The notes beneath the pieces were generated by a model. The model was not told the origin of the DNA. It did no database searches and saw only the letters and a program-made list of their open reading frames with translations. 5,269 bases of DNA from an uncultured Actinomycetes bacterium (GTDB lineage Bacteria; Actinomycetota; Actinomycetes; S36-B12): assembly GCA_937876275.1 (NCBI GenBank), contig CALFIA010000139.1, forward strand, positions 1 to 5,269, written 5' to 3'. Shown here in pieces: positions 1 through 5,269 of the stretch. Numbering within the stretch: position 1 is the stretch's first letter; the number at the start of each line of letters is the position of its first letter. A program made the translations under genes and the position numbers.

Positions 1-1251
1 GCCCGCTATGCACGAGCAGAGGCCGAGTTCGAGGCTCTTGGCGGCTACGCCGTCGAGTCACAGGCCGCTGCGATTGCCGCGTCTGTCGGGCTCGAGGAAC
101 GCATCCTGGCGCAGCCACTCGGAACACTCTCAGGCGGACAACGCCGTCGTGTTGAACTCGCTCGCATTCTTTTCAGCGGAGCAGATGTGCTACTGCTCGA
201 CGAACCGACCAACCACCTTGATGCAGATTCGATCAAGTGGCTGCGCAAATTCCTGATGACTTACGAGGGCGGATTCATCGTCATCAGCCATGACACCGAA
301 CTGCTGGGAGACACTGTCAACAAGGTGTGGCATCTCGATGCCACCAGACGCGAACTCGACGTGTACTCCATGGGATGGTCGACATACTTGACTGCGCGCG
401 AAACTGACGAGCGTCGTCGAAAGCGCGAACGCCGCAATGCCGAGCAACAGGCTGAAGTTCTGCGCAACCAAGCTGATCGCATGCGTGCCAAGGCTTCAAA
501 GGCCAAGGCAGCGCAGAACATGCTGCGCCGTGCCGACACCCTGATCGCAGGTCTCGCCGATGTCCGTCAGAGCGACAAGGTGGCCAAGCTGCGATTCCCC
601 GAGCCCAAGCCATGCGGCAAGGTACCTCTCACTGCAAGCGCACTTTCGCGCTCCTATGGGTCACTCGAGGTGTTCACCGATGTCGATCTTGCGATTGACC
701 GGGGGAGCAAGGTGGTTATTCTCGGGCTCAACGGCGCAGGCAAGACCACATTGCTCCGAATCCTCGCCGGTGTCGATAAGCCCGACACCGGCACCATCGA
801 GCCCGGTCACGGAGCGGTGGTGGGCTACTACGCGCAGGAACATGAAACCCTGGACCCGAATGCCTCGGTGCTCGAGACAATGCAGCGAGCCGGCGGGCAT
901 CTCGATGATGCGAAACAGCGCACTGTGCTTGGCTCATTCCTGTTCCAAGGCGACGATGTCAGCAAGCCCACCGGTGTTCTCTCCGGCGGCGAGAAGACTC
1001 GGTTGGCCCTGGCCTGCCTCGTGGTCTCGGGCGCAAACGTTCTGCTACTAGACGAGCCCACTAACAACCTTGACCCGGCAAGCCGCGAGGAAGTCCTCAG
1101 CGCACTGCGCAGTTACGAAGGTGCGGTCATCCTCGTCACCCATGATCCGGGTGCGGTCTACGCACTCGAACCCGAGCGCGTCCTCATACTTCCCGATGGC
1201 GACGAAGACCTCTGGAGCGATGACTATGCCGATCTTGTCGAGTTGGCCTGA
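1..1251 (+). CDS. ABC-F family ATPase, 5'-truncated by the window edge
   Basis: The reading frame is open from base 1 and encodes 416 residues; the true start is upstream. The first ABC domain keeps its signature LSGGQ (residues 43-47 of the visible part), Walker B LLLDEPTNHLD (64-74) and H-loop His97, but its Walker A is outside the window. A charged, Arg/Lys/Glu/Ala-rich linker (about 125-185) looks like the helical linker of ABC-F proteins. The second ABC domain is complete: Walker A GLNGAGKTT (242-250), Q-loop Gln279, signature LSGGE (327-331), Walker B VLLLDEPTNNLD (347-358) and His381. There are no membrane segments. Tandem ABC domains without a membrane domain define ABC-F, whose known members bind the ribosomal E site and modulate translation or protect against ribosome-targeting antibiotics. 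Family members are about 530-550 residues long, so roughly 120 residues are missing. I cannot tell a housekeeping member from a resistance one. The gene ends 4 bp before the crotonase gene and is probably co-transcribed with it. Confidence 0.95.
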   Translation, partial: ARYARAEAEFEALGGYAVESQAAAIAASVGLEERILAQPLGTLSGGQRRRVELARILFSGADVLLLDEPTNHLDADSIKWLRKFLMTYEGGFIVISHDTELLGDTVNKVWHLDATRRELDVYSMGWSTYLTARETDERRRKRERRNAEQQAEVLRNQADRMRAKASKAKAAQNMLRRADTLIAGLADVRQSDKVAKLRFPEPKPCGKVPLTASALSRSYGSLEVFTDVDLAIDRGSKVVILGLNGAGKTTLLRILAGVDKPDTGTIEPGHGAVVGYYAQEHETLDPNASVLETMQRAGGHLDDAKQRTVLGSFLFQGDDVSKPTGVLSGGEKTRLALACLVVSGANVLLLDEPTNNLDPASREEVLSALRSYEGAVILVTHDPGAVYALEPERVLILPDGDEDLWSDDYADLVELA

Positions 1252-1255
1252 TCCG

Positions 1256-2038
1256 ATGAACACTGTCTTTGATGCCGATGGCGTGCGCATTGTCGATTCG
1301 GGTAGCCGGCTCGACGTGATTTTGTGCACTCCTGATAACCGCAATGCCCAGACTCCCAAGACGTGGGCAGCGCTCGCCGGTGCGCAACACTTCATCTCGG
1401 CAACGACACGTGTTGTGGTTCTCACCGGGGAGGGCGTCAGCTTCAGCGCCGGCCTCGATCGATCCATGCTCGGAGCCCCAACCGCAGACAATCCCGTCAC
1501 GCTGGCCTCACTCGGCATGGCGGGCGATGCAGCCCTCCGCGAATTCATCACTACCGCCCAGTCAGCCTTCAGCTGGTGGCGTGACTGCGAAGCCCTCACC
1601 ATCGCCGTGGTCCAAGGTCACGCGATCGGAGCCGGCTTCCAGCTCGCGCTGGCGTGCGACTTGGTGCTGGCCATGCCCGATGCAAGCTTCGCCATGCGAG
1701 AACCCCGACTTGGGCTCGTTCCCGATCTCGGCGGAACACACGCACTTGTTCGCGCGGTCGGGTACTCGCGTGCATTGGAGATCTGTGCCACCGGTCGAGC
1801 CGTAGAGGCGCCTGAGGCTCTGAGCCTCGGTATTGCTCAACACGTGCTCTCCGCCAAGAAGGTGGAGGCACAAATCGACGAGATCATCACCGCTCTGACC
1901 GGCCCAAGTCGCGGCGTCATCGCAGGGCTAAAGCGCCTCCTGCTCGAGGCCGAGAACTCCGATGTGAAAACGCAGCTTCACAATGAACGTGAGGCACAAA
2001 TCGCGCGCATCAACGAACTCATGCGCGAGGTCACCTGA
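1256..2038 (+). CDS. Enoyl-CoA hydratase/isomerase (crotonase) family protein
   Basis: This 260-residue protein has the usual single-domain crotonase length. The first oxyanion-hole segment is SFSAGLD (residues 62-68); the second is GHAIGAGFQLALACD (121-135). The acid/base segment REPRLGLVPDLGGTH (148-162) keeps a Glu at 149, matching rat hydratase Glu164. The position matching the second catalytic Glu (rat Glu144) is Gln129. The CoA-thioester fold is therefore clear, but classical hydration of 2-enoyl-CoA is less certain; isomerase, hydrolase or other crotonase chemistry is possible. The frame is open further upstream, to an ATG at 1070, but that stretch lies inside the ABC-F gene and is rich in Ser and Arg with no crotonase similarity. 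The ATG at 1256 gives a normal N-terminus 4 bp after the ABC-F stop. There is no strong ribosome binding site, so translation is probably coupled to the upstream gene. The stop codon overlaps the next start by one base. The protein is presumably cytosolic. Confidence 0.93.
   Translation: MNTVFDADGVRIVDSGSRLDVILCTPDNRNAQTPKTWAALAGAQHFISATTRVVVLTGEGVSFSAGLDRSMLGAPTADNPVTLASLGMAGDAALREFITTAQSAFSWWRDCEALTIAVVQGHAIGAGFQLALACDLVLAMPDASFAMREPRLGLVPDLGGTHALVRAVGYSRALEICATGRAVEAPEALSLGIAQHVLSAKKVEAQIDEIITALTGPSRGVIAGLKRLLLEAENSDVKTQLHNEREAQIARINELMREVT
2027..2031 (+). promoter_or_regulatory. Ribosome binding site for the ABC exporter gene
   Basis: GAGGT lies 6 bases before the ATG at 2038, inside the last codons of the crotonase gene. 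It fixes the exporter start at the overlapping TGATG and supports translation re-initiation or coupling between the two genes. Confidence 0.7.
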
Positions 2039-3927
2039 TGTCCTCGGAAAATCTCTGGCACGCTTACCGCTCCCTTACCCGGGACTCGTCGGTCAAGCAA
2101 AGCAAGGTCACCCGCTCACTCGTGCGTCGAATTCTCGGCTATGCAAAGCCGTATCGCGCTCTTGTCATCATGTTCCTCATCACCTTGGTTGTCGCGTCAC
2201 TTCTCAGCGTGGCTCAACCGCTGCTGTTCCGACGCATCGTCGATAAGGGAATCAGCGTCGGCGACGCAAAGGTTGTCACCATCACGGCCCTGATCATCGC
2301 TGTCCTGGCCATCCTTGATGCCGGCCTGGGATTGGTCAGCCGGTACTTCAGCTCACGTATTGGCGAAGGCCTGATCTATGACCTTCGAAGCCAGGTGTAC
2401 TCGCACGTACAAGAGCAGTCGGTGGCCTTCTTTACTCGCGCCCAGACTGGTGCACTCATTTCCCGATTGAACAGCGACGTGATCGGTGCTCAGCAGGCGT
2501 TCACATCGACGCTGGGCGGAGTGATCGGCAACATGATCTCGTTGATCATCGTGCTAACCACCATGTTCATTCTGTCGTGGCAGGTCACCATCGTGTCGCT
2601 GCTTCTCGTACCCCTGTTCCTATTTCCCGCGCGTTGGATGGGTCGTCGACTCCAGTCGATGACTCGTGAGCAGATGAGCCTCAATGCCGATATGAGCGCT
2701 CAGATGTCCGAGCGTTTCAACGTCGCAGGCGCTCTGCTGGTCAAGCTCTTCGGACGTCCTGCGGAAGAGGCTGCTTCGTTTTCCGGTCGCGCCGAACAAG
2801 TGCGCGATATCGGCGTGCGCATGGCGATGGCTAACCGCTGGTTCTTCACGGCGCTCACGCTGGTCGCTGCCCTGGCGACCGCGGTTGCCTACGGTCTCGG
2901 CGGAAATCTGGTCATCACCGGGGTACTTTCACTGGGCACTCTCCTTGCGCTGATCGGCCTGCTTGCCCAGCTCTACGGTCCATTAACGGCTCTTTCCAAT
3001 GTTCGCGTGGATGTCATGACCGCTCTGGTCTCTTTTGAGCGCGTCTTCGAGATTCTGGATCTTCCTCCGATGGTGCGCGATGCACCCGAAGCCACGGCAG
3101 TAAAGCCCGGGCCGGTCTCGCTCACCTTCGACGACGTTGTCTTCCGGTATCCGAAGGCCTCTGAGGTCTCACTAGCCTCCCTCGAATCAGTAGCGCGCGA
3201 GGACTCCGGGTTCGCCGGAGTAGATGTGCTCAAGGGTGTGTCCTTCACCGTTGAGGCTGGCACCATGACTGCTCTCGTCGGGCCGTCCGGTGCGGGAAAG
3301 ACAACCATCAGCGCACTTGCCACTCGTCTCTACGACGTCAACGCGGGTGCTGTACTTATCGGAGATCAGGACCTACGAGGTGTGACTCTCGAGTCACTTC
3401 ATGATGCGGTCGGCGTGGTCACGCAAGATGCCCACATGTTCCACGACACGATCCGTGCGAATCTGCTTTACGCGCGGCCGGAGTCAACTGAGGCTGATCT
3501 GCTTACCGCATGCACTTCCGCCCAGATCGGCGAACTCATCGAGGCACTTCCCGATGGGCTCGACACCGTTGTGGGGGATCGGGGCTACCGACTCTCAGGA
3601 GGTGAGAAGCAGCGGATCGCGCTTGCCCGCCTTCTTCTCAAGGCGCCTCGTGTGCTCATCCTCGATGAGGCAACGGCGCATCTTGACTCGGAAAGCGAGA
3701 AGGCGGTTCAACGGGCACTCGATACCGCCCTAGTGGGTCGAACGTCCATAGTGATTGCCCACCGACTCTCCACGATTCGCCGGGCAGACCAGATACTTGT
3801 CATGGTCGACGGTCGGGTGGCCGAACGTGGCACCCACGAGCAGTTGATGGCTCTCGAGGGCGTGTATTCCGAGCTTTACCGCACCCAGTTCGATCGGCCC
3901 GACGAGGGTGACGATCTCGAAAACTAG
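2038..3927 (+). CDS. ABC exporter half-transporter (membrane domain fused to ATPase)
   Basis: This 629-residue protein has the MsbA/MdlB-like exporter layout. Hydrophobic segments lie at about 41-64, 79-100, 160-180, 183-200, 269-288 and 291-314, enough for the six helices of a type I exporter membrane domain. The C-terminal ATPase has every catalytic motif: A-loop Tyr371, Walker A GPSGAGKTT (415-423), Q-loop Gln463, X-loop VVGDRG (511-516), signature LSGGEKQR (519-526), Walker B VLILDE with catalytic Glu544, and H-loop His575. It can therefore work as a homodimer; no partner half-transporter is visible. About 44 residues separate Tyr371 from Walker A, against roughly 25 in MsbA, because of an insert containing VSLASLESVA (377-386); from memory this insert recurs in actinobacterial relatives. 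The substrate cannot be read from the sequence; lipids, peptides and drugs are all possible. The gene overlaps the crotonase stop by 1 bp and precedes oleA by 40 bp on the same strand. Confidence 0.95.
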   Translation: MSSENLWHAYRSLTRDSSVKQSKVTRSLVRRILGYAKPYRALVIMFLITLVVASLLSVAQPLLFRRIVDKGISVGDAKVVTITALIIAVLAILDAGLGLVSRYFSSRIGEGLIYDLRSQVYSHVQEQSVAFFTRAQTGALISRLNSDVIGAQQAFTSTLGGVIGNMISLIIVLTTMFILSWQVTIVSLLLVPLFLFPARWMGRRLQSMTREQMSLNADMSAQMSERFNVAGALLVKLFGRPAEEAASFSGRAEQVRDIGVRMAMANRWFFTALTLVAALATAVAYGLGGNLVITGVLSLGTLLALIGLLAQLYGPLTALSNVRVDVMTALVSFERVFEILDLPPMVRDAPEATAVKPGPVSLTFDDVVFRYPKASEVSLASLESVAREDSGFAGVDVLKGVSFTVEAGTMTALVGPSGAGKTTISALATRLYDVNAGAVLIGDQDLRGVTLESLHDAVGVVTQDAHMFHDTIRANLLYARPESTEADLLTACTSAQIGELIEALPDGLDTVVGDRGYRLSGGEKQRIALARLLLKAPRVLILDEATAHLDSESEKAVQRALDTALVGRTSIVIAHRLSTIRRADQILVMVDGRVAERGTHEQLMALEGVYSELYRTQFDRPDEGDDLEN

Positions 3928-3943
3928 CCGCATGGCAGGCTAG
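3924..3943 (+). repeat. Short inverted repeat spanning the exporter stop codon
   Basis: CTAGCC (3924-3929) and GGCTAG (3938-3943) form a perfect 6-bp stem with an 8-base loop. The left arm contains the TAG stop. The following bases, gcattcttc, have no run of T, so this is at best a weak or imperfect terminator or an mRNA end/processing hairpin between the exporter and oleA. It could also be chance. Confidence 0.4.
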
Positions 3944-3956
3944 GCATTCTTCAATC

Positions 3957-3962
3957 GAAAGG
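3957..3962 (+). promoter_or_regulatory. Ribosome binding site for oleA
   Basis: GAAAGG lies 5 bases before the ATG at 3968 in the 40-bp gap after the exporter gene. It favours this ATG over the in-frame GTG at 3998, which has only a poor purine stretch upstream. Confidence 0.65.
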
Positions 3963-3967
3963 CACAG

Positions 3968-5005
3968 ATGAGGGCGACACCACGCGGCGGGAACGCCGTG
4001 TACCACTACACCGACACGGCGGTGCTCTCATTGGGCATTGCCGAGGCGCCCATAGTGGTCACCTCAGATGACTTTGATGCTCAACTGACCGACACTCTGG
4101 AGCGAGTGGGCCTTCGCCCCGGCATGCTTGAAGGCCTTGCCGGAATTCGATCACGCCGCTGGTGGCCGGAAGGCTCTACTTTTGCCGATGCCGCAGCAAC
4201 TGCTGGTCGAACCGCCCTCGAAAACTCAGGCATTAACCCTGCAGATATTGGTCTGCTTATCGATACCTCGGTGTGCCGCGATCATCTTGAGCCTTCGGCC
4301 GCGGTGGACGTCCACCATCAATTGGGACTCTCAACGTCCTGCCTGAACTTCGACCTGGCGAATGCGTGCCTGGGTTTCGTCAACGGAATGCAGTTGGCTG
4401 CGACCATGATTGATGCCGGCCAGATTGACTACGCGTTGATCGTCGACGGGGAGGGGAGTCGTCGCACGCAGGAGGGCACTATTCGTCGGCTCCAGGATCC
4501 TTCCACCACCCGCCAAGACGTCCTCGACAACTTCGCCACGTTGACACTTGGCTCCGGCGGCGCGGCCATGGTCCTCGGCCGAGCATCAGAGCATCCAGAC
4601 GGGCACCGTTTCGTCGGTGGAGTGTCTCGCGCGGCCACGCAGTACAACAAGCTGTGCATCGGAGACCTTGACCGAATGATCACCGACTCCAACGGCTTGC
4701 TCCGCGCAGGTGTTGAGCTTGCCGGCGACACGTGGGACGCCGCCCGCGAGGTATTCGACTGGGATGATCTTGATGCCTACGTGATTCATCAGGTGTCTGA
4801 AGTGCATACCGCGGCAATCACCGAACGTCTCGGCATCGATATCTCTCGTGTGCCGCTTACCTTCCCTGAACTCGGGAACATCGGCCCTGCATCTGTGCCC
4901 ACGACCTTGGCGCACGCCGCACCTGGTCTCACTAGCGGGCAGCGGGTCGCCTGCATGGGCATCGGCTCCGGACTGAATTCTGCGGTCATCGAGATCGACT
5001 GGTAG
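3968..5005 (+). CDS. oleA: OleA: acyl-CoA head-to-head condensing enzyme (thiolase fold, 3-oxoacyl-ACP synthase III-like)
   Basis: This 345-residue protein has the usual OleA length. OleA carries out a non-decarboxylative Claisen condensation of two long-chain fatty acyl-CoAs to a 2-alkyl-3-keto acid, the first step of long-chain olefin synthesis. The active-site Cys134 sits in NACLGF, His274 in VIHQVS and Asn304 in GNIGPASVP. Glu108 in LEPSAA is 26 residues before the Cys, the same spacing as Glu117 and Cys143 of Xanthomonas campestris OleA. That Glu is the OleA-specific base and separates OleA from FabH. Other OleA-like stretches are AGIRSRRWW (58-66), DYALIVDGE (about 156-164), YNKLCIGDLDRM and the C-terminal GIGSGLN. 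A GTG at codon 11 would also give a family-like N-terminus, but the ATG has the better ribosome binding site. The next gene starts 2 bp after the stop and encodes an OleB-type hydrolase, which supports an olefin role over beta-lactone products of the lipstatin type, which lack OleB. Confidence 0.94.
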   Translation: MRATPRGGNAVYHYTDTAVLSLGIAEAPIVVTSDDFDAQLTDTLERVGLRPGMLEGLAGIRSRRWWPEGSTFADAAATAGRTALENSGINPADIGLLIDTSVCRDHLEPSAAVDVHHQLGLSTSCLNFDLANACLGFVNGMQLAATMIDAGQIDYALIVDGEGSRRTQEGTIRRLQDPSTTRQDVLDNFATLTLGSGGAAMVLGRASEHPDGHRFVGGVSRAATQYNKLCIGDLDRMITDSNGLLRAGVELAGDTWDAAREVFDWDDLDAYVIHQVSEVHTAAITERLGIDISRVPLTFPELGNIGPASVPTTLAHAAPGLTSGQRVACMGIGSGLNSAVIEIDW

Positions 5006-5007
5006 CC

Positions 5008-5269
5008 ATGGAGGGCTCTCGCACTGTTCGCGCCCCCGACTTCGCCGGTGTAGAGCGACAGTGGCATCTGCTCGATTCCTGGCAGGACCGCGAAGGCACT
5101 CCTTCAGTCACCCTGCTATGCGTTCACGGTAATCCCACCTGGTCGTACCTGTGGCGCAAGCTGGTTTCCCACGCTCCTGACAACGTACGGGTCATTGCCG
5201 TAGACCAGCTCGACATGGGGTATTCCGAGCGCACGGGCATCGATCGCCGACTTGCCGACCGCGTCACGG
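5008..5269 (+). CDS. OleB-type alpha/beta hydrolase (beta-lactone decarboxylase), N-terminal part; possibly an OleBC fusion
   Basis: The frame is open from the ATG at 5008 to the window edge, giving 87 codons. It shows the N-terminus of an alpha/beta hydrolase of the haloalkane dehalogenase group. VTLLCVHGNPTWSYLWR (34-50) carries the oxyanion loop HGNP with the Asn typical of that group, and VIAVDQLDMGYSERTG (62-77) is the next strand and turn. The catalytic Asp nucleophile, His and the cap domain lie beyond the window. In the ole pathway OleB removes CO2 from the beta-lactone made by OleC, leaving a cis-olefin. The assignment rests on this family match plus placement 2 bp after oleA; alone, the fragment could be another haloalkane dehalogenase-like hydrolase. 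In many actinobacteria OleB is fused to the OleC beta-lactone synthetase, so this may be the start of oleBC, but the fusion cannot be seen here. No strong ribosome binding site precedes the ATG, which suggests coupling to oleA. Confidence 0.85.
   Translation, partial: MEGSRTVRAPDFAGVERQWHLLDSWQDREGTPSVTLLCVHGNPTWSYLWRKLVSHAPDNVRVIAVDQLDMGYSERTGIDRRLADRVT

Noticed and set aside
8..256. A plus-strand 82-codon open frame near the left edge
   Set aside because: It is out of frame with the ABC-F signature and Walker B motifs in the same bases and resembles no known protein.
1070..1255. An upstream in-frame extension of the crotonase gene, starting at an ATG at 1070
   Set aside because: It lies wholly inside the ABC-F coding region, is a Ser/Arg-rich shadow translation, and would add 62 residues not seen in crotonases.
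1048..1602. A 184-codon open frame on the minus strand
   Set aside because: It is antisense to the end of the ABC-F gene and the start of the crotonase gene, both of which carry clear motifs. Its translation shows no recognisable domain; long antisense frames are expected at this G+C.
3673..3687. D-loop AHLD in place of the textbook SALD in the exporter ATPase, as a sign of a degenerate site
   Set aside because: The Walker B Glu, signature and H-loop are all intact and the D-loop Asp is present, so the change looks like ordinary family variation.
3844..3870. A possible promoter (TTGATG, then TATTCC) inside the 3' end of the exporter gene, upstream of oleA
   Set aside because: The spacing is only 15 bases, the -10 match is poor, and both elements are ordinary codons of the exporter. 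A promoter for oleA may exist here but I cannot support one.
3924..3960. A rho-independent terminator after the exporter gene
   Set aside because: The stem is only 6 bp and is followed by a mixed sequence without a run of T, so I list it only as an inverted repeat.

Overview
The window is a compact, plus-strand stretch of bacterial chromosome with about 60% G+C (estimated by eye). The protein styles point to an actinobacterium: the crotonase has the 'GHAIGAGFQLALACD' motif, the ABC exporter has a 'VSLASLESVA' insert ahead of its Walker A motif, and the OleA is followed at once by an OleB-type hydrolase. I cannot name the genus. No tRNA, rRNA, CRISPR array, insertion sequence or other mobile element is visible. 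The only gap between genes that exceeds a few bases is 40 bp.

Layout: (1) positions 1-1251 hold the 3' three quarters of an ABC-F ATPase (two ABC domains, no membrane domain); its start and first Walker A lie upstream of the window. (2) Positions 1256-2038 encode a 260-residue crotonase-family protein, annotated as enoyl-CoA hydratase, in which one of the two usual catalytic glutamates is Gln. (3) Positions 2038-3927 encode a 629-residue ABC exporter half-transporter with its membrane and ATPase domains fused. Genes 1-3 are separated by 4 bp and then overlap by 1 bp (TGATG), so they look like one translationally coupled operon. (4) After a 40-bp gap with a small inverted repeat around the exporter stop codon and a clear ribosome binding site, positions 3968-5005 encode OleA. 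OleA is the thiolase-fold enzyme that joins two fatty acyl-CoAs head to head. (5) Starting 2 bp after the oleA stop, positions 5008-5269 encode the N-terminus of an OleB-type alpha/beta hydrolase, which runs off the window. In actinobacteria this gene is often a fused oleBC.

How they work together: the last two genes are the start of the known long-chain olefin (ole) pathway. OleA makes a 2-alkyl-3-keto acid, OleD reduces it, OleC closes a beta-lactone, and OleB decarboxylates the lactone to a cis-olefin. OleC and OleD would be expected just downstream. The upstream trio may be an unrelated housekeeping operon (translation factor, acyl-CoA enzyme, exporter). Its placement next to ole on the same strand, with an acyl-CoA enzyme and a membrane exporter, makes a functional link possible but unproven. 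I see no wholly new system here. The most interesting content is the ole locus and its neighbour exporter.
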